From Candidatus Babelota bacterium (lineage in GTDB: Bacteria; Babelota; Babeliae; Babelales; Babelaceae), in the NCBI GenBank assembly GCA_023379005.1, contig JAMCTG010000004.1, forward strand, positions 1 through 64,000: a DNA stretch of 64,000 nt, read 5' to 3'. Of the stretch, positions 51,120 through 60,564 are shown one piece after another. The position numbers were made by a program, and so were the translations under genes. Below the pieces are notes generated by a model. It was not told the origin of the DNA. It saw only the letters and a program-made list of their open reading frames with translations, and did no database searches. Each line of letters starts with the position of its first letter. Positions within the stretch are counted from its first letter, which is position 1.

Positions 51120-52235
51120 ATGAATTACAAAATTAAAATTTTAATCATTTTAAACATTTTCACAAAAACTTTTTCACAAGATAAAGTAGCACTTATTTTT
51201 GGAACAACTGGCCAAGATGGTTCTTACCTAGCAGAATTTCTTCTTGATAAAGGATACTATGTTCATGGATCAAAAAGACGATCTTCTTCATTTAATACTG
51301 ATAGAATCGATCATTTAATGAGTAATCCAAAATTCAAATTACACTATAGCGATATGACGGATTCCACTAATTTGATTCGTCTAATCCAAGAAATTCAACC
51401 TGATGAAATTTATAATTTGGCAGCACAAAGTCACGTACAAGTATCTTTTGAAACACCCGAATATACAGCAAATGTTGATGCAAATGGGACGTTAAGAATT
51501 TTGGAAGCAATCAGACTTTTGGGTCTCAGTAAAAAAACAAAATTTTATCAGGCATCTACAAGTGAAATGTATGGAAAAGTCCAAGAAATTCCACAATCAG
51601 AAAAAACACCATTTTATCCTCGTTCTCCTTATGGTGCTGCAAAAGTTTATGCATATTGGGCAACAGTAAATTATAGAGAGGCTTATGGAATATATGCATG
51701 TAATGGAGTTTTATTTAATCATGAATCTCCAAGACGTGGAGAAACTTTTGTTACCAGAAAAATCACACGAGCTGTTACAAGAATAAAGCATGGTTTACAA
51801 GATATTTTATATTTGGGCAATCTCAACTCAAAAAGAGATTGGGGTTATGCAAAAGATTTTATAGAAGCAATGTGGCTAATTTTACAACAAGAAACACCGG
51901 AAGATTTTGTAATTGCAACAGGCGAAACTCATACTGTAAAAGAATTTGTAGAACTTGCATTTAAAGAAGTTGGGATGGAAATTATTTGGCAAGGCAACGG
52001 TATAGATGAAAAAGGAATAGATAAAGAAACAGGTAAAGTTGTAGTTGCTATAAACAAAAAATATTTCAGACCTACAGAAGTTGATCTTTTAATAGGTGAC
52101 CCATCAAAAGCAAAAGAAAAGTTAGGCTGGGCTGCAAAAACTACATTTAAAGATCTTGTAAAATTAATGATCTCAGAAGATTTAAAAGACGTAAGTAAAG
52201 AAATAAAAAAACGTAATAAAAAAATCATTAATTAA
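51120..52235 (+). CDS. gmd: GDP-mannose 4,6-dehydratase with an unexpected N-terminal signal-like segment
   Basis: 371 residues. From residue 23 it is a standard Gmd: [40 protein letters not shown], the [10 protein letters not shown] active-site Tyr/Lys, [16 protein letters not shown]. It makes GDP-4-keto-6-deoxymannose, the precursor of GDP-fucose, rhamnose or perosamine. Ahead of it lies [20 protein letters not shown], which looks like a signal peptide; no alternative start codon exists between this and the NAD motif, and AAGGGGAA precedes the first ATG. No GDP-fucose synthase lies next door. Confidence 0.93.
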   Translation: MNYKIKILIILNIFTKTFSQDKVALIFGTTGQDGSYLAEFLLDKGYYVHGSKRRSSSFNTDRIDHLMSNPKFKLHYSDMTDSTNLIRLIQEIQPDEIYNLAAQSHVQVSFETPEYTANVDANGTLRILEAIRLLGLSKKTKFYQASTSEMYGKVQEIPQSEKTPFYPRSPYGAAKVYAYWATVNYREAYGIYACNGVLFNHESPRRGETFVTRKITRAVTRIKHGLQDILYLGNLNSKRDWGYAKDFIEAMWLILQQETPEDFVIATGETHTVKEFVELAFKEVGMEIIWQGNGIDEKGIDKETGKVVVAINKKYFRPTEVDLLIGDPSKAKEKLGWAAKTTFKDLVKLMISEDLKDVSKEIKKRNKKIIN

Positions 52236-52254
52236 AAATTAATAAAAAACTTTT

Positions 52255-54345
52255 TTAACTATTTTCATATTTTATTACTTTCCTTCTCTTGCCAGAACCT
52301 CCTGGTGCAATATGCCCTTTAGATTCTAAAATATCTATAAGCCTTGCCGATTTGTTGTAACCTATTCTAAATTTTCTTTGCAACAATGATATAGAAACTT
52401 CATCTATCGTTTGCAAAAATTGTACAGCTTGGTCCAGCAAAACTTCATCAGCTTCATCAATTTCATCGCCTGACAATCTTATACAAACTAGTTCTTCATA
52501 ATTTGGCAGTCGTTGTTTTTTTATAAATCCAACAACATTTTCAATTTCAGAATCTGTAACCAATGCACCATGAAGCCGTCTTAAAACTCCTGTAGAATCT
52601 AAAAATAACATATCACCTTTTCCTAAAAGTTTATCAGCTCCACTGCAATCAATAATTGTTCTAGAATCTATTTTTGAGGTAACTTTAAAAGCGATTCTAC
52701 ATGGAAAATTTACTTTAATTAAACCTGTAATTACATCAACTGATGGTCGTTGAGTTGCAACAATAAGATGAATGCCAGCAGCTCTTGCCATTTGAGATAA
52801 TCTTGTGATTGAATTTTCGACATCTTTGCCTGCACGCATCATAAGATCAGATAACTCATCGATAATAATTACAATATAAGGCATTGGTTCAGAATCATTT
52901 ACCAATTTCTGATACTCTGCAATATTTCTAACATTATTTTCTGCCATCAATCTGTATCTATATTCCATAAGATCAACTGCATAACTTAAAGCAGAAATTG
53001 CTAAATTAGGATCTGTAATTATTGGAAAAAGTAGATGAGCAATGTCGGCATATGCAGCAAATTCCAATCTTTTAGGATCAATCAAAATTAATTTTAATTC
53101 ATCTGGGGTTAATTTGCATAGTAAACTCATAAGCATAGCATTTAATGCAACAGATTTTCCTGCCCCTGTTGAACCTGCAACTAAAAGATGCGGCATTTTT
53201 GCAAGGTCTACTATGACATCATTTCCTATCGTGCATTTTCCTAATATTAATGGTAAAGTTCCTCGAAAATTTTCAAACAATTGTGAATGAACAATTTCAT
53301 TAAAATGTACTGCTTTTCTTATTGAATTTGATACTTCAAATCCTACAACAGATTTTCCAGGAATTGGAGCAATAATGCGAAGACTCAATGCTTGAAGTGC
53401 CAGAGCTAAATCATTTTCTCGCGCAATTATTTTGCTAATTTTTGTATCAATATTTGGTTCATATTCATATAAAGTAACAACAGGTCCTTTAATGATAGAT
53501 TTGATATAACCATGAATACCAAAGCAAGTTAATTTTTCTTCTAATAACTTTGCTTTTTCTTCGCCTTCCTTAAATTTAGATTCGGTTTCATTTAATTTTT
53601 TCAATTCAAAAAATGAAGAGTTTGGCAAAATATAGTCTGGCAGATCTTTGTTATCACTATTAATAGGCTCAGTTATTTTTTCTGTTTCAAAATTAGCACT
53701 ATTTAAATTTGGCATAGAAACTTCAATTTTTTTGCCAAATATTTTTTGCACTTTAAAAACAGCTGATCTTGATAAATGATTTATGTTCGCAATAAATTTT
53801 TTGAAAAAAGAAAATTGAAATTTTTTAAAAAGTACTTTTAATTTAAAGAACCAATCGAATCTTAAAATTATTATAAGATCAGCTAAAATTAAAACGTACA
53901 TAAGGAGTTTTATTTGCCAATCTTCAAATAAAGTTGAAAATAATAAATAAAATAAATATCCAAATAGACCGCCTGCAAAAACTTTCGAAAAAAATTCTAA
54001 ATTATAAGAATAAAAAAGTACGGCTGAAAGAAATGGTAAAATAAGTAAAGCAACCAAACGATCAAAATTTTGTTTTAAATATTTTGAGTCATTTGGTGCA
54101 AATAATAGATAACCAAAAAAAATACAAAATAAAAAAGCCGAGAACCCAAAAAAATATAATAATGTTGATGAAATTATGGCTCCAAAATTTCCTAACCAGT
54201 TTTTGGCTGCATAATGGCTAGATGATTCAAAAAAGAAACATAGATCATTTGAATTGAAAGAGATCAAAGAAATAAACATGACAGTCAAAACAGAAAAACA
54301 AAAGAGTTGAAAAAGAATCTTTTTCATTAATTTATGAAAGTACAT
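52255..54345 (-). CDS. ftsK: DNA translocase FtsK
   Basis: 696 residues from the ATG at 54345 after GGGGGAAG. Four to five membrane helices (to about residue 185), a short linker, the alpha/beta motor with Walker A LLVAGSTGAGKSVALNAML and Walker B YIVIIIDELSDLM, and a C-terminal gamma winged helix (ISLLQRKFRIGYNKSARLID) that recognises KOPS sites. Pumps the chromosome terminus at division and activates Xer recombination. Confidence 0.96.
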   Translation of the reverse strand: MYFHKLMKKILFQLFCFSVLTVMFISLISFNSNDLCFFFESSSHYAAKNWLGNFGAIISSTLLYFFGFSAFLFCIFFGYLLFAPNDSKYLKQNFDRLVALLILPFLSAVLFYSYNLEFFSKVFAGGLFGYLFYLLFSTLFEDWQIKLLMYVLILADLIIILRFDWFFKLKVLFKKFQFSFFKKFIANINHLSRSAVFKVQKIFGKKIEVSMPNLNSANFETEKITEPINSDNKDLPDYILPNSSFFELKKLNETESKFKEGEEKAKLLEEKLTCFGIHGYIKSIIKGPVVTLYEYEPNIDTKISKIIARENDLALALQALSLRIIAPIPGKSVVGFEVSNSIRKAVHFNEIVHSQLFENFRGTLPLILGKCTIGNDVIVDLAKMPHLLVAGSTGAGKSVALNAMLMSLLCKLTPDELKLILIDPKRLEFAAYADIAHLLFPIITDPNLAISALSYAVDLMEYRYRLMAENNVRNIAEYQKLVNDSEPMPYIVIIIDELSDLMMRAGKDVENSITRLSQMARAAGIHLIVATQRPSVDVITGLIKVNFPCRIAFKVTSKIDSRTIIDCSGADKLLGKGDMLFLDSTGVLRRLHGALVTDSEIENVVGFIKKQRLPNYEELVCIRLSGDEIDEADEVLLDQAVQFLQTIDEVSISLLQRKFRIGYNKSARLIDILESKGHIAPGGSGKRRKVIKYENS

Positions 54346-54377
54346 AACTTCCCCCAAAACTTTTTATGATAATTTTA

Positions 54378-54785
54378 TTATAAAAATGGATTTATAATTT
54401 TTAAGCTTCCCTCAATTGTATGGTTACTATGCATGTCCTCAGAAAATAATATGTTACAATCAGATTCTAATGTTGCAGCAATAATCAAACTGTCTGGAAA
54501 AGAATATTTATATTTTGTCGCTATTCTCAAAGCACAAAGCAACATTTCATAATTGATTAAGATAACTTCAAATGCTTCATAAAATTCTTTTAATGCTTTT
54601 TCTATTTCGCTATAATCTACTTTTAATTTCCTGTGCATTACATGACAAAACTCAAATAAAACCTGTGTGCTAATGAGAATATAATCATACTTTTTTAATA
54701 ACTCTTTAATTTTTTTGTTTTTTTCAATTTCATCTGTTGAATAGAGATAAATTAAAATATTTGAATCTAAGAATATTTTATTCAT
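54378..54785 (-). CDS. PIN-domain ribonuclease toxin (VapC-like)
   Basis: 135 residues from the ATG at 54785. MNKIFLDSNILIYLYSTDE carries the first acidic residue of the PIN fold; further acidic positions in QVLFEFCHVM, the SFPDSLIIAATLESDC motif and FSEDMH complete the metal site. Such toxins cut tRNA or rRNA when the partner is degraded. The start overlaps the end of the putative antitoxin. Confidence 0.85.
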   Translation of the reverse strand: MNKIFLDSNILIYLYSTDEIEKNKKIKELLKKYDYILISTQVLFEFCHVMHRKLKVDYSEIEKALKEFYEAFEVILINYEMLLCALRIATKYKYSFPDSLIIAATLESDCNILFSEDMHSNHTIEGSLKIINPFL

Positions 54786-54990
54786 CGTATATTTCATCTC
54801 GATTGAATTTAAATTTTTTAGTTTTTACTTTTAATGCTTTAAATTCTCTTTTATGAGAAACTTTTTTTTTAGGTTTTACATCTAAAATAAGAATAACACG
54901 AAATTCCCCTGATATTTGATTGGCATATTCTTTAGGAATTTCTATTATTCCTCCCTGTTTCTTTTTTGTAATAAATTCTATAGCTTTCAT
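54778..54990 (-). CDS. Putative antitoxin partner of the PIN toxin
   Basis: 70 residues from the ATG at 54990 with AAGGA upstream. KKKQGGIIEIPKEYANQISGEFRVILIL resembles the AbrB/VapB-type beta fold; the rest is a Lys-rich tail that could wrap the toxin. Assigned by size, position and overlap with the toxin gene. Confidence 0.7.
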   Translation of the reverse strand: MKAIEFITKKKQGGIIEIPKEYANQISGEFRVILILDVKPKKKVSHKREFKALKVKTKKFKFNRDEIYDE

Positions 54991-55027
54991 AGGATCCTTT
55001 CTTAAATAAATTTGCAACTAATGACTT

Positions 55028-55123
55028 TTACAATTCTTCATCCCAAGATTTATAAATATCAAATCATTGAAAATCATCTTCAAATTTTGGTGCATTCCGT
55101 TTTTTTGATATGCTTTTTTTCAT
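55028..55123 (-). pseudogene. Possible antitoxin relic with in-frame TGA
   Basis: The frame starts MKKSISKKRNAPKFEDDFQ, then TGA (55064-55066), then FDIYKSWDEEL and TAA. The composition on both sides of the TGA (basic start, KFEDDF, KSWDEEL) looks like one small antitoxin-type protein in which a Trp codon TGG may have become TGA. No nearby toxin uses this orientation. Very short, so uncertain. Confidence 0.35.
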
Positions 55124-55262
55124 AGAATTCTTTCATATTTTATTAAGATTATTTACTAAATCTAATGATCGAATAAGTTTATCATTGCAATATTTTAAAC
55201 TTATATAGCCTTATATATTAATAAGAATAGTGCCCCAATCATTTAAAAACAAGAATTTAAAA

Positions 55263-56042
55263 TCAGACTCCCAAAAAAAGAGATATCATAATTGGCAATA
55301 CAATATAATAAGCAAATTTATAAAAATATCCGTTAAGACTTAAAAAATAAACGTAATCCAAGCAATAATAAGAAATAAAAGTTGATACTGACATTATTAG
55401 AAAAAATATATTGAAATTAAAATAAGCCAAAGAATGCATTTGCAATATAAAAAATTCTATTATTCCTTTTGAAAATCCTGCAATTACTAATGGCAATTGC
55501 ATTGAAAGAGAAAATAAAAATCCAGTTTTAATATCAATTCCTAGCCAACAAGCAATAGCTATTGTTGATGCCAAACGAGAAATTCCAGGCAATAATGCAA
55601 TACCTTGGATCAAGCCTAAAATTAGCGCATCTTTAAAATTCAAATGTTCTCTTGTACCCTGTGGAGCAAATTTTAAAGAAATTAAACATAGAAATGTAAT
55701 TAAAAAGCCATAAAATAATTTAAAAAAACTGAAATCAAAATAATTAATAAAAAAATAAATTAAAACTGTAACGCTATCTGCAATGATCACTGAAAGTATC
55801 AAATAATATAATTGATCAAAATTAATTTTGTATAAAATTTTGTTATATAAAAAAATTGTTAAAATTAATAATGTAGGCCCATGTAATACATATTCAAGCG
55901 ATTTATTCAATTTAATTATAGAATCTGGGTGCCACAAATTCCATATAGATTCGACAATTTTTAAATGTCCAGAACTACTGACTGGAAGAGATTCTAAAAT
56001 AATTTGCAAAATTAAAATCAGATAAAAAAAAATTAAAGACAT
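55263..56042 (-). CDS. uppP: Undecaprenyl-diphosphatase UppP
   Basis: 259 residues with about seven membrane helices. LESLPVSSSGHLKIVESIW and the LLPGISRLASTIAIACWLGI motif (PGxSR) are diagnostic. It recycles the lipid carrier for peptidoglycan and surface glycans. The first conserved motif lacks the usual EFLPISS glutamate context (ESLPVSS), an acceptable variant. Confidence 0.93.
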   Translation of the reverse strand: MSLIFFYLILILQIILESLPVSSSGHLKIVESIWNLWHPDSIIKLNKSLEYVLHGPTLLILTIFLYNKILYKINFDQLYYLILSVIIADSVTVLIYFFINYFDFSFFKLFYGFLITFLCLISLKFAPQGTREHLNFKDALILGLIQGIALLPGISRLASTIAIACWLGIDIKTGFLFSLSMQLPLVIAGFSKGIIEFFILQMHSLAYFNFNIFFLIMSVSTFISYYCLDYVYFLSLNGYFYKFAYYIVLPIMISLFLGV

Positions 56043-56180
56043 AGTTTCTCTGTTAAATGTTTTAGCTTATTTTATATTAAAATAACTTATTGCAATTTTA
56101 AAAACAATTTTTTAGGATTGTCATAACTTACATTTTTTTCACAAGATTTATGCAATGCCAGTTTAAAAAAGGAGACTGTC

Positions 56181-57947
56181 GTGAAAAAATTAAAAATTAT
56201 TTTCATAATATTATCTTTAATACAGTCTCATATTATTTATACAGCAAATAATGCATGCAGCCCTTGTAATTTTGAAGATAATTTTTCAGACTGTGCAGGA
56301 TGTTTTGGGGCAAGCAGTTTTAGTGGATGCACTATTCCATGTGGACCAAAAACATATTTTCAGCCAAGATCTCAAGGCTCCAATACTGCAAGAGAAATGG
56401 TTGGATGGCAAGATAAAATCAATCTTTATAATGTATGTAGTAATTATCTGAGTACAGCATTTGTTTTTGAATTTCAAAAAAGTTTTAAAGATTTTAGATT
56501 ATCAAGAGAATATTTTGGTGATGAAGTTTTATCATTTGTTGGCTCACAAGTTCCTGATCGAGTAATCAATTTAGATGCTCCGTTTTGTAATTTTTTGGCA
56601 GACAATTTTGGACTTTCTCCAATTTTTAATGGAACAATAAAATTATGCCCTGAAATTGAAAATATAATTTTAGATTTTGAATTTTTTTGGGGCTTGGATA
56701 AATGGATTGAAGGACTCTATCTTAGATTTCATGCACCATTGACATCTACAAGATGGAAATTAAGTTCATGCGAAGATCTGTGTTTAACTTTTAGTCCACA
56801 ACTTCCAGCCTGTTATTTTTCTGATTCAGTTGTTCAGCCTTTTACATCAATTGCACAATCTCTCAAAGGTTCCGGTTTTGGAGATGTGCCAGCTCGCCAA
56901 TTTGGCAAATTCCCATTTGGAACACATTCAAAATTCGGTTTTGCAGATATTGATTTAATATTAGGTTACAACATATGCAATTCAGAATTTAGTCATATAG
57001 GAATATATGCTCAAGCAGTTGTGCCAACAGGAAATAAACCAAATCCTAAATTTATTTTTTCACCAGTATTGGGCAATGGCAAACATTGGGAACTGGGCAT
57101 TGGATTTTCTGCAGCAATGAGATTGTGGGAAAGTGGTGCAGAACAAAATTTAGGAATATATGCAGAAGGAAACATCACACATCTTTTCGAAAACACTCAA
57201 TTACGTTCATTTGATTTAACTGCAAGAGGTCCATTTAGCAGATATCTTATCTTAAAAGAATTTGAAGATGACGGAGTTACATATAAAGGACTAGTAAATG
57301 CGATCGATGTTACAACAATGCCTGCAAGAGTAAAAATAGCGCTAAAGGCTGATATTAGTGCAGAACTTTTATATCATTATAATAATTTAGGGCTTGAATT
57401 TGGTTTGAATATCTATGGAAATACGAGAGAAAGCATTTGTCTTTCAAAAAAAGATTCGATTTTAAATAAAAGAAAATTTGGGATAAAAGGCACTCAAGGA
57501 ATTTGTTGCCAAGAATTTAACACAAATGCCGGAATAATAGGAGCAGCCACAGGAACACACAACTCTTTAAATTCTACCGAAAATAATTCTACAATTTGTA
57601 ATCCAGGACAAATCGACAATCCATCAAGTGTTACTAGTACACCGGGCACAATTTGTGTCGCTTGGGATAATGCTGCGACAACTGGAGATTTGGTATCCAG
57701 CGCTATCATTGCGCAAGATTCTAATCCACCACTTTTACTTTCATTTTGTGATATTAATCCTTGTTCAGGGGCATCTTGTCAAAATTTGACATATAAAATT
57801 TTTGGAAATATTAGTTATACATGGTTTGAAAGCGATTATTTACCTCATATTGGCATTGGTGCTGAAATTGAAATAGATGGAAGAGCGAGCAATAATAAGG
57901 GCTCAGATTTTTGGGGTATTTGGATTAAGGGAGGGGTTACTTTCTAA
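56181..57947 (+). CDS. Cys-rich outer-membrane-like protein (paralogue 1)
   Basis: 588 residues, GTG start with AAAAAAGGAG upstream. Signal peptide, then a Cys-rich segment (ACSPCNFEDNFSDCAGCFGA), then PRSQGSNTAREMVGWQDKIN and many alternating-hydrophobic strands (NIILDFEFFWGLDKWIEGLY; FGFADIDLILGYNI; GNGKHWELGIGFS; LTYKIFGNISYTWF), ending IWIKGGVTF with a terminal Phe, as beta-barrel outer membrane proteins do. It aligns with the 645-residue protein downstream over its full length. Likely a porin or structural envelope protein. Confidence 0.8.
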   Translation: MKKLKIIFIILSLIQSHIIYTANNACSPCNFEDNFSDCAGCFGASSFSGCTIPCGPKTYFQPRSQGSNTAREMVGWQDKINLYNVCSNYLSTAFVFEFQKSFKDFRLSREYFGDEVLSFVGSQVPDRVINLDAPFCNFLADNFGLSPIFNGTIKLCPEIENIILDFEFFWGLDKWIEGLYLRFHAPLTSTRWKLSSCEDLCLTFSPQLPACYFSDSVVQPFTSIAQSLKGSGFGDVPARQFGKFPFGTHSKFGFADIDLILGYNICNSEFSHIGIYAQAVVPTGNKPNPKFIFSPVLGNGKHWELGIGFSAAMRLWESGAEQNLGIYAEGNITHLFENTQLRSFDLTARGPFSRYLILKEFEDDGVTYKGLVNAIDVTTMPARVKIALKADISAELLYHYNNLGLEFGLNIYGNTRESICLSKKDSILNKRKFGIKGTQGICCQEFNTNAGIIGAATGTHNSLNSTENNSTICNPGQIDNPSSVTSTPGTICVAWDNAATTGDLVSSAIIAQDSNPPLLLSFCDINPCSGASCQNLTYKIFGNISYTWFESDYLPHIGIGAEIEIDGRASNNKGSDFWGIWIKGGVTF

Positions 57948-58278
57948 AGATTTGATTTAGACTAGTTTTGGGGTAAAAAAAATAAAAAAATAAAATTTTT
58001 TTTTACAAAAAATAAGCTTGCAGAGCTGCTCTTTAATAAATATAAAATTTTTTAATTATTAAATATTGCAATCTCAAACTGTTTCGACTAGATTATATTT
58101 GAACTTTAATTAGTAGTAAGAAAGTCTCAAAACCGTTAACCCATATAACGACAAACGAAAGGAGGAGTGTACGACAAAGCAAATCATATCTTTTTTTAGT
58201 ACAAACGTACATTTTGTCGATTGTTGACAATTAAATTTAGAATGTGAACAGGCATAGCCTGAATAAGGAGTTTTTCAC
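57948..58278 (+). promoter_or_regulatory. Long leader of the second outer-membrane-like gene
   Basis: 331 bases without a gene. Near 58157-58167 lies a strong Shine-Dalgarno-like GAAAGGAGGAG with no properly spaced start codon; ACGACAAA occurs at 58148-58155 and 58171-58178, and TTTGTCG inverted at about 58214-58220. CAGGC-ATA-GCCTG (58249-58261) lies just before the true site AAGGAG. The structures suggest a regulated or stabilised mRNA leader; I cannot fix the promoter. Confidence 0.45.
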
Positions 58279-60216
58279 ATGAAACAATTATTGAAATCAT
58301 TTTTAGCGTTCTGCTTACTTTTAAGCAGCGCTGCAATTTCTGCAAGTTGTACAAACGACTGCACAAACGATTGCACAAACGACTGCACGAATGACACTTC
58401 TTGCTGCATTCGTTCAGTATTTATTCCACGTTCTGTTGGTGCAAACACTGCACGTGAGTTAGTTGGTTGGCAAGACTACATTCACAAATTTGATGTTTGT
58501 GAATTCTACGCTACAGGCGCATTAACTTTTGAATATGAACGTTCATTCAAAAATAAGAGAATTGCGGAAGCTCTTTTTGGAACAAGCACACTTTCATTTA
58601 AGGGTTCCCAAGTTGCTGGAAGAAATAACGGAACAACATATCCAAATAACTGTACAACTGGTTGCAATGGTTGCTCAGTTTCAAATAACTGCGATTCAAC
58701 ATGCACCCCAACATGCACTTCATGTGATCTAATTGCAGATTACTTTGGATTAGCTACAGATTCAGTTGCATCATTAAGTTTCTGTCCAAGAATTGAAAAC
58801 TTCATTTTAGATTTCAATTTCTATTTTGGATTAGATGAATGGCTTGAAGGTCTATACTTCAGAACACACTTACCAGTTGCCCATACTCGCTGGCAGTTAT
58901 TTAACAATAACAATTCTTGCGATAATGGATGTTCATTATCTAATGATTGCGGAACTTCTTGCAACACAACATGTTTTGCAACAACAGTTACTTCTTTAAG
59001 CACAACTCCATTCCCAGAATGTTATATGTCTTCAGTAACATGTAATCCACTTACATCTTTACAAGTTGCTTTAGATGGTCAAACAACTTTCTGTGATATG
59101 CAAGAAAAATGGCAATTTGGTAGATTCAATTTCTGCAGACAAAAGAAAACACGTCTTGCTGATATTGATTTAATACTTGGTTGGGATTTCTGGAAGTCTG
59201 AATGTGGACACTTTGGATTATACCTCCAAGCAGTTGCTCCAACAGGTAACAGACCTAATGCTAAATATGTATTCTCACCAATTGTTGGTAATGGCAAACA
59301 CTGGGAACTTGGTGTTGGTGTATCAACTCACTATGTATTATGGGAAGATTCTTGCGATCAATCACTTGCAGTTTGGCTTGAAGGTAACATAACTCACTTA
59401 TTCAAAACTTGCTCCACACGTTCATTAGATTTCTGTGGAAAAGGTCCTCTAAGCAGATATATGTTATTGAAAGAATTCGAAGCAGACAAAACAACATATA
59501 AAGGTTTAGTAAACGCAATCAACTTTGCAACACGTCAAGTTGAAACAAGCTTTGCTGTACAAGGCGATGCTTCATTGAAACTTTATTACAGAAACTGCGG
59601 ATGGCAAGTTGATCTTGGTTACAACATTTATGGAAGATCAAAAGAAAAAGGTTGCATACAGAATGCTGCATGTTCAACAGTAAATTCAAGAAACTTTGGA
59701 TTTAAGGGTCTTGAAGGCGTTTGCTGCAGAGAATTCTTATTCACTGGAACAACAGCTCCATTTACACTTGGTGCTAGAGTTACAGGCGCAGGAACACGAT
59801 CTGGCTTAAATTCAACAGTAAGTACAGTTGCTTCAATTTGTGCAGTAACAAACTCTACACAAGTTAATAATAGAGCAGATACATTTGATACTCAAGTTTG
59901 CTTAACATGGAACAGTTTAACAGCTGGAACATTTACTGACGTTACAGGCGGAACAAACACTTCCGGTATTATTGTAGCTCAAGAATCTAACCCTCCTGTT
60001 CTAGTAACAGTTGCTGACTTAGATGTTAAATCAGCTCTTGCTTGTGCACAACTTACAAATAAAATATTTGGTTATGTTGGATATGCTTGGACAGATTGTG
60101 GCGATCATAATCCATTCCTTGGCATTGGCGCAGAAGGTGAATTCGCTTCAAGATCATCAAATAGAAATGGTCTTAGCAAATGGGGCGTCTTTATTAAAGG
60201 CGGTCTAACCTTCTAA
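58279..60216 (+). CDS. Cys-rich major outer-membrane-like protein (paralogue 2)
   Basis: 645 residues with a signal peptide ending ISAS. The mature start has four tandem CTND units, then PRSVGANTARELVGWQDYIH, ILDFNFYFGLDEWLEGLYF, DIDLILGWDFWKSECGHFGL, GNGKHWELGVGVS and a C-terminal GVFIKGGLTF. Cys-rich inserts (SNDCGTSCNTTC; NNCDSTCTPTCTSC) are not shared with paralogue 1. A strong AAGGAG site, long leader, terminator and more C-ending codons than neighbouring genes suggest very high expression. Disulfide cross-linked porin-like proteins of Chlamydia offer a functional analogy only. Confidence 0.83.
   Translation: MKQLLKSFLAFCLLLSSAAISASCTNDCTNDCTNDCTNDTSCCIRSVFIPRSVGANTARELVGWQDYIHKFDVCEFYATGALTFEYERSFKNKRIAEALFGTSTLSFKGSQVAGRNNGTTYPNNCTTGCNGCSVSNNCDSTCTPTCTSCDLIADYFGLATDSVASLSFCPRIENFILDFNFYFGLDEWLEGLYFRTHLPVAHTRWQLFNNNNSCDNGCSLSNDCGTSCNTTCFATTVTSLSTTPFPECYMSSVTCNPLTSLQVALDGQTTFCDMQEKWQFGRFNFCRQKKTRLADIDLILGWDFWKSECGHFGLYLQAVAPTGNRPNAKYVFSPIVGNGKHWELGVGVSTHYVLWEDSCDQSLAVWLEGNITHLFKTCSTRSLDFCGKGPLSRYMLLKEFEADKTTYKGLVNAINFATRQVETSFAVQGDASLKLYYRNCGWQVDLGYNIYGRSKEKGCIQNAACSTVNSRNFGFKGLEGVCCREFLFTGTTAPFTLGARVTGAGTRSGLNSTVSTVASICAVTNSTQVNNRADTFDTQVCLTWNSLTAGTFTDVTGGTNTSGIIVAQESNPPVLVTVADLDVKSALACAQLTNKIFGYVGYAWTDCGDHNPFLGIGAEGEFASRSSNRNGLSKWGVFIKGGLTF
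58348..58395 (+). repeat. Four 12-base tandem repeats encoding CTND
   Basis: Four consecutive units of TGY-ACN-AAY-GAY at the N-terminus of the mature outer-membrane-like protein; units differ by one to three silent bases, indicating selection on the protein rather than a brand-new expansion. Confidence 0.9.
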
Positions 60217-60243
60217 TATCACAATATACGAAAAACTAGCACT

Positions 60244-60278
60244 AAAAAGAGCTCGGATAACTCCGAGCTCTTTTTTTT
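60244..60278 (+). terminator. Rho-independent terminator after the outer-membrane-like gene
   Basis: AAGAGCTCGG / CCGAGCTCTT with a 6-base loop (extended by A/T pairs) and a run of eight T. It also faces the convergent acpP gene. Confidence 0.95.
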
Positions 60279-60297
60279 ACGACAATTTTTAAAAAAA

Positions 60298-60546
60298 TTA
60301 CTTTGCTCTTAATTGATTAACATAATCAATGGCTTGACCGACTGTTGATAATTCTTGAGCCATATCATCATTAATTTCGATAGAAAACTCTTCTTCTAGC
60401 TTCATTACTATTTCAACTCTATCTAATGAGTCAGCCCCGAGATCAGTTAAAGTTGAATTTTCATTAATATTTTTTTTATCAACATTCAACTGTTCTGAAA
60501 TTAAATCAATCACTTTGTCTTTTGTTTCATTTCTATCGATCGCCAT
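60298..60546 (-). CDS. acpP: Acyl carrier protein
   Basis: 82 residues. LTDLGADSLDRVEIVMKLEEEFSIEI contains the DSL serine that carries 4'-phosphopantetheine. Acyl donor/acceptor for lipid metabolism. It follows a fabD homologue (minus strand) that lacks the catalytic serine, 18 bases away. Confidence 0.97.
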   Translation of the reverse strand: MAIDRNETKDKVIDLISEQLNVDKKNINENSTLTDLGADSLDRVEIVMKLEEEFSIEINDDMAQELSTVGQAIDYVNQLRAK

Positions 60547-60564
60547 TGAAACTCCTTAAAAACT

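Noticed and set aside
55064-55066. TGA read as tryptophan (alternative genetic code)
   Set aside because: TGA is used as a normal stop in several genes here (for example htpX at 45447-45449 and murF at 49552-49554), so recoding is not supported.
58348-58395. Short tandem repeats as a CRISPR array
   Set aside because: The 12-base units are contiguous without spacers and lie inside a coding region. No CRISPR array or cas gene was seen in the window.
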